Counted from the first letter of the stretch, positions 1 through 5,536 are shown. The stretch is DNA of 8,027 nucleotides from an uncultured Methanomethylovorans sp. (GCA_937968035.1 CALBTS010000698.1:1-8027); one strand, 5' to 3'. Notes: a model not told the origin generated them from the letters alone. A program made the numbers and translations.

Positions 1-1378
1 TTTTAGCGGCAGTTAGTGTGATACCGATACCCGCTGTTTGTGTTGTAGCAAAAATAAATTTTAAATCTTTGTTATTTTGGAATTGTTTGATTGCGTTTTG
101 TCTTTGCGAGGCGGTAGATTTGCCAGTAATTATGACTTGGCTTGCTTGGCATTGCTTACGAAAAGCTTCTAAGACATCTACATGATGGAAGTAAACAATA
201 GTCTTTTCATTTTCCTTGCTTAAGTATTGCATGATATACCTTGCGTATTGTTCGGCTTTTAGCATGCCTAATCTATGCCTTATACCGCTCATTTCTGTCA
301 TTCTAGGTTTTTGTTTTTCTTTTAAACCTTCAATAGTGTCCTCGTAATTGTCCTTCAGTAGGAGCCCATTACTTTCTTTTTCTGCCATCTCATAGTATTT
401 TTTTTCTAGCGATAACAGGCTTTTTATTTCATCTTTAAAAATAGGTAGCTCTATTATCTGTCTGATTTTTGGCGGTAATTCCTTTAATACGTGCTTCTTT
501 TCTCGTCTGAGCATAATCGTAGATCTTAGCTTAGTATTTAGCTCTTGCTCCCTTGTTGCCTGGATCTTCCGGCGAGCCAATCCAGGCTGAATCCCGCCAC
601 AATATCGGTTTTCAAAATCAGCCCGTGACCACCAGGTTTCCGGGTCTAATACCGATATCGTAGTCCACAGATCCATGGGTCTGTTTATAACGGGAGTCCC
701 GGTTAAGCATACAATCCTTTTGCAACGCATGGTCAAGAATGGGGAATAAATGGCCCTGGTTCTGAGGGCTTTTTCACTTTTTAAATAATGGGACTCATCT
801 ATTACTAACAAATCCCAATCAGTCATAAAAGCATAATCCGCGTTTGCATCCATGAATCTATTATAACTGATAATCATTATATCTGCGCCCGGTATGGCGT
901 TCCCCATCATAGCAGTTATTGAAAGGTTTCTGTTAAGCCATTTTTTTAACTCACTTTGCCAATTAAGAACTAGAATAGAAGGGCAGATAATTAAGACTCT
1001 CTTAATAGAGGTATCTAAATTAATTAACCCAATTGTCTGTATTGTTTTCCCGGTTCCAGGCTCATCGGCAAGAAGGGCCTTCTTGTTTTTATACAAGAAA
1101 TTAATGCCCGCTTTTTGAAAAGGTAAGTAGGATAAGCCAGGCGGAGCAGGGACATAAAGCTCATTCTCTACTGAAAAACTTTCGGCATAAGTTTGATCTT
1201 GTTTTTTAAGTAACAGGAAAGTTTTTTCATCCGCATGATCTGCAAGCTTTTTCGCAGTATCTATGTCCCTTGTCCACCACATTTTTTTCTTGGGATCATA
1301 TTTAAATCCAGCCACACGAGGGATATCATTTTTATAGCCAGATTTGAATACATATAACCCTTTATATGTTGTTAACAT
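1..1378 (-). CDS. SNF2-family (SMARCAL1-like) DEAD/DEAH helicase, 3' end beyond window
   Basis: ATP-driven DNA translocase of the SNF2 branch of superfamily 2, expected to remodel or anneal DNA forks or strip proteins from DNA. About 459 residues are visible. The first 55 or so residues (GFKYDPKKKMWWTRD) resemble the short HARP-like region of SMARCAL1-type proteins. The motor follows: Walker A as DEPGTGKT near residues 105-112 (usual SNF2 form DEMGLGKT), Walker B DESH near 194, motif III LTGTP near 225, the SNF2 signature MLRREKKHVLKELPPK near 289-304, and the start of the second RecA lobe with FATTQTAGIGITLTAA near 444-458. The arginine-finger motif VI is missing only because the window ends. 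ATG 1378 overlaps the previous gene by 17 nt and has only a weak ribosome site, so translation is probably coupled. It is the last visible gene of the group downstream of the 2690 promoter. Family call is firm; the exact role is inferred. Confidence 0.93.
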   Translation of the reverse strand, partial: MLTTYKGLYVFKSGYKNDIPRVAGFKYDPKKKMWWTRDIDTAKKLADHADEKTFLLLKKQDQTYAESFSVENELYVPAPPGLSYLPFQKAGINFLYKNKKALLADEPGTGKTIQTIGLINLDTSIKRVLIICPSILVLNWQSELKKWLNRNLSITAMMGNAIPGADIMIISYNRFMDANADYAFMTDWDLLVIDESHYLKSEKALRTRAIYSPFLTMRCKRIVCLTGTPVINRPMDLWTTISVLDPETWWSRADFENRYCGGIQPGLARRKIQATREQELNTKLRSTIMLRREKKHVLKELPPKIRQIIELPIFKDEIKSLLSLEKKYYEMAEKESNGLLLKDNYEDTIEGLKEKQKPRMTEMSGIRHRLGMLKAEQYARYIMQYLSKENEKTIVYFHHVDVLEAFRKQCQASQVIITGKSTASQRQNAIKQFQNNKDLKFIFATTQTAGIGITLTAAK

Positions 1379-1580
1379 TTGCTTTGCTCAATATGACGTC
1401 TATTACTTCTTTGGGTAATAGGCTAATAAGAGCCAAGCCTACTGTGCCCAATTGTAGCTTGGTGTTGATATCTTCTTTTCGAAGTTGCATTATAATGCCC
1501 TTTAAAGTTTCTCCTCCGTTTTCGCCTACATCATAAGCTTTAATAAGTGCGTTTTTTAATTCAAGCGCCTTCACTTCCAT
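1362..1580 (-). CDS. Small unknown protein, 72 aa
   Basis: I do not recognise this protein. It is a short, probably alpha-helical polypeptide with a charged first half and a hydrophobic stretch (GTVGLALISLLP) around residues 45-56, too short and interrupted for a confident membrane segment. ATG 1580 has GAGG seven bases upstream (GAGGATAAAAA-ATG). The gene overlaps the end of the preceding gene by 20 nt and the start of the helicase by 17 nt, so it is embedded in a translationally coupled run. The position directly before the SNF2 helicase could mean a shared task, but nothing in the sequence shows one. Confidence 0.72.
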   Translation of the reverse strand: MEVKALELKNALIKAYDVGENGGETLKGIIMQLRKEDINTKLQLGTVGLALISLLPKEVIDVILSKANVNNI

Positions 1581-1878
1581 TTTTTATCCTCTTTCTAATT
1601 TCTTGCATTATTCGGACAGATGAATAAAGAAAACAAACTACGGGCTTGTTGCTATTATACATTTCTTTTGCGTTTACCCCAATATCTTCGCTTATGGCCC
1701 AGAGTTGTTTGTCTAATTCCCCAATTAAATGTGTTGTTTTTGTTCGATTATCATATTTTGACTTGCAATGAATATCTTTTTTTTGTAGCTCCATTTTTAA
1801 TCTATGAAAAAAAGCGGCGCGAGAAAAGACGGTTGACTCGTCTTTCTCACGCTTAATTCGTAAAAGATTATCCTTCAT
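1561..1878 (-). CDS. Unknown basic protein, 105 aa
   Basis: Not recognised. Lysine- and arginine-rich with predicted helical stretches, for example near the N-terminus (LLRIKREKDES) and C-terminus (RIMQEIRKRIKNG), which could suit nucleic-acid binding but is not diagnostic. Two starts are possible: ATG 1878, or an in-frame GTG at 1890 adding four residues. I chose the ATG because ATG starts are usual among these genes; neither has a clear ribosome site. Both overlap the end of the zinc-ribbon gene (by 11 or 23 nt), so coupled translation is likely. The 3' end overlaps the next gene by 20 nt. Confidence 0.68.
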   Translation of the reverse strand: MKDNLLRIKREKDESTVFSRAAFFHRLKMELQKKDIHCKSKYDNRTKTTHLIGELDKQLWAISEDIGVNAKEMYNSNKPVVCFLYSSVRIMQEIRKRIKNGSEGA

Positions 1879-2101
1879 TTTTATTATCACTTAAATATAC
1901 CTCTAACTCCTTTTCTGAATTAACAGGTAGTTTAAAACCGCATTCAGCGCAAACATAAGTTGATTTAACTATTCCTAATTCTTCTTTGTAAACCTCTAAT
2001 TCAAAGTCTGGATTTACAAAAAGCCACCTATGGTTATTAACGATTGTATTCTCTTCTAAGATGCCCCAAAAGCCGCAGCTAGGGCATTCAAACTCATTCA
2101 T
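1868..2101 (-). CDS. Zinc-ribbon protein, 77 aa
   Basis: Small protein with two CxxC pairs: CPSC at residues 6-9 and CAEC at 51-54, both followed by Gly-Phe as in typical zinc knuckles (CPSCGFW, CAECGFKLP). The 41-residue insert between the pairs is aromatic and acidic. One bound zinc ion, with a role in nucleic-acid or protein contact, is the natural inference; no specific family is recognised. ATG 2101 has an excellent ribosome site (AAAAGGAG, about seven bases upstream). A second two-CxxC protein with the same layout lies at 3874-4137, so the block has two such small zinc proteins. Confidence 0.78.
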   Translation of the reverse strand: MNEFECPSCGFWGILEENTIVNNHRWLFVNPDFELEVYKEELGIVKSTYVCAECGFKLPVNSEKELEVYLSDNKNEG

Positions 2102-2143
2102 AACAAAACTCCTTTTCTTCCTGGAAATTTTAACCTCTCAATC

Positions 2144-2161
2144 CATGGGTAACTACCCATG
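2144..2161. repeat. 18-bp near-perfect palindrome CATGGGTA-AC-TACCCATG
   Basis: Eight-base arms separated by two bases, in the 65-nt gap between the 149-aa gene and the zinc-ribbon gene. As RNA it could form a tight hairpin (7 bp with a 4-nt loop). In the direction of transcription it is not followed by a T-run, so it does not look like an intrinsic terminator. It could equally be a dimeric protein-binding site. Role unknown. Confidence 0.5.
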
Positions 2162-2166
2162 TTTTC

Positions 2167-2616
2167 TTATAATTCGGATATTTCATTTGGATTCTCCATT
2201 TCTGCATTCAACAGGGCATCTTGACGGGCTTTTACCATAGCAGCTAAATCATTAAATCCCTTATTAAATTCTTTTACGACTTTAAGGGCAGCTTTTCTCC
2301 AGGTTTCAGCATTATGCGTGAAGGTCATTGCCCGGTATGTTACCTCGCCCATTCTATTGGCATAGGCCCATTTGCTATACATATAGTCATTAAACAAACT
2401 TAACCTCGACCCAAATTGTAACTCAAGATGAAGATCGTCTGAGCTACAAGGGAGTCTAAATATCCCCTCTACAACAACGTTATCGTTTATGTCGGGCCTT
2501 GATTGGCCCTTTCTTGTTAGGGTAAGCATTACTTCCAAATCGTTTGGGAGTTTCAGTGTTGTTTGTGCCTCATCTGCTCCCTTCGCAATCTTGTTCACCA
2601 AACCCATAAGTTTCAT
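2167..2616 (-). CDS. Unknown protein, 149 aa, first gene after the internal promoter
   Basis: Not recognised. The first 70 residues look mixed alpha/beta; the C-terminal part from about residue 105 (ETWRKAALKVVKEFNKGFNDLAAMVKARQ) is strongly helical and may be a coiled coil. There is no signal peptide or membrane segment. ATG 2616 has a good ribosome site (AAAGGGGAAC, about six bases upstream); an internal ATG four codons in (MGLVNK) is possible but lacks one. A consensus sigma-70 promoter lies about 50 nt upstream, making this the leader gene of the left group (149 aa, zinc ribbon, 105 aa, 72 aa, helicase). Codons and T-rich flanks match the AT-rich left half of the window. Confidence 0.82.
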   Translation of the reverse strand: MKLMGLVNKIAKGADEAQTTLKLPNDLEVMLTLTRKGQSRPDINDNVVVEGIFRLPCSSDDLHLELQFGSRLSLFNDYMYSKWAYANRMGEVTYRAMTFTHNAETWRKAALKVVKEFNKGFNDLAAMVKARQDALLNAEMENPNEISEL

Positions 2617-2664
2617 GATGTTCCCCTTTCTTTTTACTTTCTTTTTTCTGATTAAGTGTCAAGT

Positions 2665-2693
2665 ATTTTACCATAAAAAAAGCAAAAAGTCAA
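2665..2693 (-). promoter_or_regulatory. Sigma-70 promoter, TTGACT-17-TAAAAT
   Basis: On the minus strand the -35 element TTGACT lies at 2693-2688 and the -10 element TAAAAT at 2670-2665, with an ideal 17-bp, T-rich spacer. Transcription would start near 2658, leaving a leader of about 40 nt before ATG 2616. It is the best promoter match in the window. It lies directly downstream of the hammerhead at 2727-2780, so RNA made from here would not carry the ribozyme, while readthrough RNA from upstream genes would. Confidence 0.75.
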
Positions 2694-2726
2694 AAACTTT
2701 CCTACATTTTTTTCAGGCTCAATCCC

Positions 2727-2780
2727 GGCCTCATCAGCATTGCTCTTAGCAATGGAGAGGGAATTACCCCTCTTTCGGCC
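2727..2780 (-). ncRNA. Type II hammerhead ribozyme (HHR1)
   Basis: Self-cleaving RNA read on the minus strand. In order: stem II strand GGCC (2780-2777); conserved GAAA (2776-2773); stem III GAGGG (2772-2768) with CCCTC (2761-2757), plus a possible G-U pair and a UAAU loop; U16.1 at 2756 pairing with A15.1 at 2773; H17 = C2755, giving cleavage triplet CUC; stem I CATTGCT / AGCAATG (2754-2748 with 2744-2738) with a 3-nt loop; invariant CTGATGA (2737-2731); stem II return strand GGCC (2730-2727). Stems I and III are closed and stem II is open, which defines the type II form. Predicted cut is between 2755 and 2754. It starts two bases after the stop codon of the 86-aa gene. Stem II is only 4 bp, the weakest element. 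Confidence 0.9.
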
Positions 2781-2782
2781 TG

Positions 2783-3043
2783 TTAAATTCCCTTACAGAA
2801 AATTGTTAAGGAGTTTTCCTGGGCTATTTTTTCCAGGAATTTAATAATATCGTTTCCGTCTGTTACGTTGTTTTTTAATCTTATCCCAGGTCCGTAAGTG
2901 ATTATTTCCAAGTTTTCGGGTTCAATAAAACTAGCCTCGAAAGACCAGGGCTCAGAGTTAAAAGAAAACCCTATTTCTCCATTTTCAAGCAATCTAATAA
3001 AATCAGACTTCAGGATTTTAACCCTTATCATATCGTTTTGCAT
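2783..3043 (-). CDS. Unknown protein, 86 aa, directly upstream of HHR1
   Basis: Not recognised. A compact mixed alpha/beta protein with a basic start (MIRVKILKSDF), an aromatic centre (PWSFEASF) and a helical stretch near residues 63-77 (GNDIIKFLEKIAQEN). ATG 3043 has a good ribosome site (AGGGGATAAAC-ATG). The stop codon TAA is two bases before the first paired base of the hammerhead, so after ribozyme cleavage this message would end with the GAAA and stem III portion as a short structured 3' tail. The same arrangement is seen for the 82-aa gene at 5288-5536, although the two proteins show no obvious similarity. Confidence 0.8.
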   Translation of the reverse strand: MQNDMIRVKILKSDFIRLLENGEIGFSFNSEPWSFEASFIEPENLEIITYGPGIRLKNNVTDGNDIIKFLEKIAQENSLTIFCKGI

Positions 3044-3063
3044 GTTTATCCCCTATCTTATGG

Positions 3064-3141
3064 CTATATTAATGTCATACTTCTATACTTTTTTTCGAAT
3101 ATTATTTGTCCCGCGCTATTTTTCACCAGAATTTTTTTCAT
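3064..3141 (-). CDS. Micro-ORF, 25 aa
   Basis: Reads MKKILVKNSAGQIIFEKKYR and five more residues. It is supported mainly by a very strong ribosome site (TAGGAGGGATTGGA-ATG) with near-ideal spacing and by filling an otherwise empty gap. The peptide is basic and amphipathic. It follows a 13-codon ORF whose stop codon sits within its ribosome site, so translation may pass from one to the next. It may be a real small protein or a translated leader for the 86-aa gene, whose start lies 20 nt downstream. Function unknown. Confidence 0.5.
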   Translation of the reverse strand: MKKILVKNSAGQIIFEKKYRSMTLI

Positions 3142-3152
3142 TCCAATCCCTC

Positions 3153-3194
3153 CTAAAAACTTCTAAAGTCCTTTGTGCCCACTTTTACCTTCAT
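3153..3194 (-). CDS. Possible leader micro-ORF, 13 aa
   Basis: Encodes MKVKVGTKDFRSF. Its ATG overlaps the stop of the preceding 104-aa gene in an ATGA arrangement, and a GGGAGG element lies 11 bases upstream, slightly far. Its stop TAG runs into the ribosome site of the next micro-ORF. Such a chain suggests translational coupling through the gap, but 13 codons can arise by chance. Confidence 0.3.
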   Translation of the reverse strand: MKVKVGTKDFRSF

Positions 3195-3505
3195 AATGAT
3201 GTTAACCTCCCACTTTCTAGGTCTAAGCTACTTACCCACCTTTTCATGTTTGAGTAAATAATCTTATTGGGAATACTATGCGTTCTTTCCCAATCTTCTT
3301 CCCTTTTTGCTTCCAGTTTGGAAAGTAAGTTTCTTTCATCCCTGTGAAAATAAAGAATTGATTGATCGAAATATCGGATTGCTACAAGCTGCCCATCTTT
3401 ATACAAGACAGCTTGCATAGTTTTTGGGTTTGGTTTGGGTTTAAATTCTTTGTTGATATTTTTCGCATATCGCTGTAATGCCCAGTGTGCTGAAAAAGCT
3501 TTCAT
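3191..3505 (-). CDS. Unknown basic protein, 104 aa
   Basis: Not recognised. Highly basic at the N-terminus (residues 11-28, with RYAKNINKEFKPKPNPK), a central beta-like part (MQAVLYKDGQLVAIRYFD) and a charged helix (LLSKLEAKREEDWER) near residues 60-74. No cysteine motif, signal peptide or membrane segment. ATG 3505 has an excellent ribosome site (AGGGAGGTAAC-ATG) that begins at the stop codon of the preceding gene, nine bases away. The C-terminus overlaps the 13-aa micro-ORF by ATGA. It could bind nucleic acid given its charge, but this is only inference. Confidence 0.78.
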   Translation of the reverse strand: MKAFSAHWALQRYAKNINKEFKPKPNPKTMQAVLYKDGQLVAIRYFDQSILYFHRDERNLLSKLEAKREEDWERTHSIPNKIIYSNMKRWVSSLDLESGRLTSL

Positions 3506-3514
3506 GTTACCTCC

Positions 3515-3874
3515 CTACCACCAGCTATAGTAGAACACTTTATAGCCCTCTTTAATGAGGGCGTGTGCTGTGTAAATGTTATTAAGATCCCTCTTGTTTA
3601 AGTAATCGTCTGGGGGATTAGTCGCAGGGAAAGGATATATCGGTTTGGTTAGCTTTTTTTTCTTTATATCCCTTTTTAATCTGTTTAAGTCTTTTTGGGA
3701 AAGGCGTAAATAAACGCAATTGAAATCGAACACGTCTTCTTTCCCAGTTTTTTGCATCCAGAGATTTTCCATCCACCCATGTAAATCGTGGTGGTTTCTG
3801 TAGTAGGCGATTCTTACACTTTCGGCAGATTCGCCTTTCCCCTTGATACCTAACAACCACATGTCAAGTCCCAT
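3515..3874 (-). CDS. Phage-type 'MGLDM' protein, 119 aa
   Basis: Begins MGLDMWLLG and continues with RIAYYRNHHDLHGWMENLW, a pattern shared by a widespread family of uncharacterised phage and bacterial proteins that start MGLDMYL and carry an (A/V)AYWRK..xxH.W block. No catalytic activity is established as far as I know. The conserved His/Trp-rich part is at residues 23-42, a basic helix (RLKRDIKKKK) follows, and the end is aromatic (VFYYSWW). Two starts are close: ATG 3880 and ATG 3874. I chose 3874 because family members begin at MGLDM and GAGG is eight bases from it but only two from 3880. The start shares a base with the stop of the previous gene (TAATG), so the two are coupled. Confidence 0.85.
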   Translation of the reverse strand: MGLDMWLLGIKGKGESAESVRIAYYRNHHDLHGWMENLWMQKTGKEDVFDFNCVYLRLSQKDLNRLKRDIKKKKLTKPIYPFPATNPPDDYLNKRDLNNIYTAHALIKEGYKVFYYSWW

Positions 3875-4137
3875 TACCATTGCCTCGCATAAGATTTAAC
3901 TATCTCTACAATATCATCATAGGGTATTTTGTAGGAACAAGAACTACACCGATAGTCCCATTCCAAGTAATCGCTTTCTGTTTCTTCTTCTTTTTCGTAG
4001 TCACAATCCCATATAGGTTGTTCATTAATAACATCCTGAAAACCCTTAATAGGCGTAAACCTTTCCGTGTAAAAAAGCGCCCTTATTGAAGGAAACACTT
4101 CTTTTCCCCATTCTCCCTTGCATTTTGGACAATTCAT
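3874..4137 (-). CDS. Zinc-ribbon protein, 87 aa
   Basis: Two CxxC pairs, CPKC at residues 3-6 and CSSC at 64-67, flank a long insert with a very acidic patch (DCDYEKEEETESDY, 44-57). This is the usual layout of small zinc-ribbon proteins; a fifth cysteine, C45, is within the insert. Function is unknown; binding of DNA, RNA or polymerase is possible. ATG 4137 has GGGAGA about seven bases upstream. The stop codon overlaps the start of the MGLDM gene by one base. It resembles the 77-aa protein at 1868-2101 in layout only, not in sequence outside the cysteines. Confidence 0.8.
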   Translation of the reverse strand: MNCPKCKGEWGKEVFPSIRALFYTERFTPIKGFQDVINEQPIWDCDYEKEEETESDYLEWDYRCSSCSYKIPYDDIVEIVKSYARQW

Positions 4138-4153
4138 GTTTTTTCTCCCTTTT

Positions 4154-4188
4154 TACCTAAAACTACCCAAAAAATAAAAAACGGTCAA
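4154..4188 (-). promoter_or_regulatory. Weak possible promoter in the gap upstream of the zinc-ribbon gene
   Basis: In the 54-nt gap before ATG 4137 the minus strand reads TTGACC, a 17-bp T-rich spacer and TAGTTT. The -35 is five of six and the spacing ideal, but the -10 is only three of six. The T-rich spacer resembles that of the strong promoter at 2665-2693. Kept as a low-confidence call. Confidence 0.3.
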
Positions 4189-4191
4189 TCC

Positions 4192-4788
4192 CTAATGTTT
4201 TTCCATAGCGACATTAATAATGTTGGGCAGGGTGCAGATGTTGCATCGGGTACATTTGCCCGCTTTACCATTGCATCTGTGCCAGCCTTCTGGGATCTCA
4301 GCGCCCTTCTCAACTACCATCGTAGACCCAGTGGTTCCCTCCTTCGCGGGATAGCCCGACAGTTTAATGCGGGCAATGGATCCCCTGAAGTCTAGATGTT
4401 CCATACAGGAATACCCATAAGTAACTACCCTTCTCTTGTCCCATAGTATTTTTGCAATATCATTCAACTTGTCTAGGGATTCTTGTGAATCTATCTCTCC
4501 CGCTTCCCCAAATCTGAATGTCTTGAATGGGATGTGGGCTAGTTTGTTGACAAATCCACGTGGGGTACACTTTTTCCAAAAAGCCCGTTGTCTTTCCCTA
4601 TAAGGAGTAACCGTGGGCCATGTTGTTTCAGCTTTTTGTGCATAGCAAATGTCCCACACTTTACACTTACCAATAAGTTTCCCGGTACACCCATTTGCTG
4701 ATTCAAAATTATAGATGAGGGTTGTTATTGGTAAATCTAAATTACCCAACTTAGCCTCAAATCTTCCCTCCTTTATATAAAACGACAT
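4192..4788 (-). CDS. GP88-like cysteine-rich phage protein, 198 aa
   Basis: Cysteine layout and context resemble the phage 'gene product 88' (GP88) family: an early cluster C34, C42, C48 (CTGKLIGKCKVWDICYAQ), a central FRFGEAGEIDSQESLDKL block (91-107) equivalent to the family's R-x-x-x-(S)GD segment, and a C-terminal C-x6-C-x2-C-x2-C at C172, C179, C182, C185 (RCNGKAGKCTRCNIC). C74 and C128 are extra. The cysteine clusters could hold zinc or an iron-sulfur cluster; the biochemical role of the family is not established to my knowledge. ATG 4788 overlaps the previous gene by 16 nt and has AAGGGAGAG upstream. A divergent uncharacterised metalloprotein is the alternative. Confidence 0.72.
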   Translation of the reverse strand: MSFYIKEGRFEAKLGNLDLPITTLIYNFESANGCTGKLIGKCKVWDICYAQKAETTWPTVTPYRERQRAFWKKCTPRGFVNKLAHIPFKTFRFGEAGEIDSQESLDKLNDIAKILWDKRRVVTYGYSCMEHLDFRGSIARIKLSGYPAKEGTTGSTMVVEKGAEIPEGWHRCNGKAGKCTRCNICTLPNIINVAMEKH

Positions 4789-5213
4789 TTCTTACTCTCC
4801 CTTGTCTCTACGAAATCTCCCCATGATGTCATGAAGAATTTATGGACTTTGGCATCATACAATAGGGTCTCGAAGTATGCGTCGCCCATGTTTACATAGA
4901 TGGCCCTAACATCATACCAGTATGATTGGGACATTTCTTCTTGCCTTATAGCCTCGATCCCAAAACCCTCAACTTGTTTATCATACTGTCCCAATATTTC
5001 ATCGATGGCCCCGAATGGTTGAGGGTCTAGTTTGATGGCCCTGTTTAGAGCGTAGCTTAGTTTTGGGAAGTATTCTTTCACGTCCCTTAACTTCCTTACC
5101 ACGTATGATTCATATACACTGGGTATGTTCTCATAGTATTCCTTACCCAATGCCGTTAACTTATAACCCTTCTCGGTCTGGGTCACTTGTAAATCGCCCA
5201 CGATTATTTTCAT
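4773..5213 (-). CDS. Unknown protein, 146 aa; start set at ATG after HHR2
   Basis: Not recognised. Mixed alpha/beta; the first 50 residues (MKIIVGDLQVTQTEKGYKLTALGKEYYEN) have the look of a small winged or Sm-like fold but no motif supports it. The middle is helical (KLSYALNRAIKLDP; AIDEILGQYDKQVEGFGIEAIRQEE), and tyrosines are frequent. The reading frame stays open upstream to GTG 5315, which would add 34 residues, but that extension overlaps the preceding gene and runs through the whole hammerhead at 5233-5287. ATG 5213 follows GGAGGG with seven bases of spacing, the best ribosome site here. I therefore choose ATG 5213. The gene overlaps the GP88-like gene by 16 nt. Confidence 0.8.
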   Translation of the reverse strand: MKIIVGDLQVTQTEKGYKLTALGKEYYENIPSVYESYVVRKLRDVKEYFPKLSYALNRAIKLDPQPFGAIDEILGQYDKQVEGFGIEAIRQEEMSQSYWYDVRAIYVNMGDAYFETLLYDAKVHKFFMTSWGDFVETRESKKCRFI

Positions 5214-5232
5214 GGTCAATCCCTCCGTTTTT

Positions 5233-5287
5233 TCAAACTCATCAGGAGCCAAGGGCTCGACGGGATGTAGAGTCCCGTTTCGTTTGA
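5233..5287 (-). ncRNA. Type II hammerhead ribozyme (HHR2)
   Basis: Self-cleaving RNA read on the minus strand. In order: stem II strand TCAAAC (5287-5282); conserved GAAA (5281-5278); stem III CGGG(A) (5277-5273) with (T)CCCG (5265-5261) and a 7-nt loop; U16.1 at 5260 pairing with A15.1 at 5278; H17 = C5259, giving the preferred cleavage triplet GUC; stem I GAGCC / GGCTC (5258-5254 with 5250-5246) and loop CUU; invariant CTGATGA (5245-5239); return strand GTTTGA (5238-5233), making a 6-bp stem II. Closed stems I and III with open stem II define type II. Predicted cut is between 5259 and 5258. The first base follows the TAG of the 82-aa gene directly, and the ribosome site of the next gene begins six bases after the last. 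Confidence 0.93.
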
Positions 5288-5536
5288 CTAAACGTCCCTT
5301 AGATATAAGGCCCACCAGTATTTTCCCTTACAATATACTTGGCGAAGCCCATTGTCTAAAAATGGGGGTCTGTTATCGGTTCCCAATAGTAACCAAATTT
5401 CGGTCCCATCTGGACCCAACATGACTATCTCATCTGTGGGAACCCGATGCTCCAATAGAAAATATTTGAGGGTGTCTTCGCCCTCCCTTACAAAAGCATC
5501 TGGCTCCCACTCGTTTACTATGTCCCTATATCTCAT
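5288..5536 (-). CDS. Unknown protein, 82 aa, directly upstream of HHR2
   Basis: Not recognised. Acidic first half (DIVNEWEPDAFVREGEDTLKYF), then beta-like segments (DEIVMLGPDGTEIWLLLG) and an aromatic end (CKGKYWWALYLRDV). No cysteine pairs, signal peptide or membrane segment. ATG 5536 overlaps the last 11 nt of the ardC-like gene, and only a weak purine-rich stretch (GGGAAAGA) precedes it, so coupled translation from ardC is likely. The stop TAG touches the first base of the hammerhead; cleavage would leave a short structured 3' tail on the ardC-82 aa message and separate it from the 146-aa gene. Confidence 0.78.
   Translation of the reverse strand: MRYRDIVNEWEPDAFVREGEDTLKYFLLEHRVPTDEIVMLGPDGTEIWLLLGTDNRPPFLDNGLRQVYCKGKYWWALYLRDV

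Noticed and set aside
2144..2161. Palindrome as an intrinsic terminator
   Set aside because: The T-rich run lies on the side that would serve plus-strand transcription, and there is no plus-strand gene. In the direction of the genes no T-run follows.
2717..2780. HHR1 stems as a rho-independent terminator for the 86-aa gene
   Set aside because: After the stems the RNA is A-rich, not U-rich, and the loops and core match a hammerhead at every conserved position.
2898..3257. Plus-strand open frame of 119 codons
   Set aside because: Antisense to two minus-strand genes and the micro-ORFs; no ribosome site, and its hydrophobic look reflects the reverse of T-rich DNA.
3618..3860. Minus-strand 80-codon frame with a CRKC motif
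   Set aside because: Lies entirely within the MGLDM gene in another frame; the MGLDM frame has the family start and coupled start codon.
5214..5315. 34-residue N-terminal extension of the 146-aa protein
   Set aside because: It would overlap the previous gene and run through the HHR2 ribozyme, and its GTG start has a poorer ribosome site than ATG 5213.
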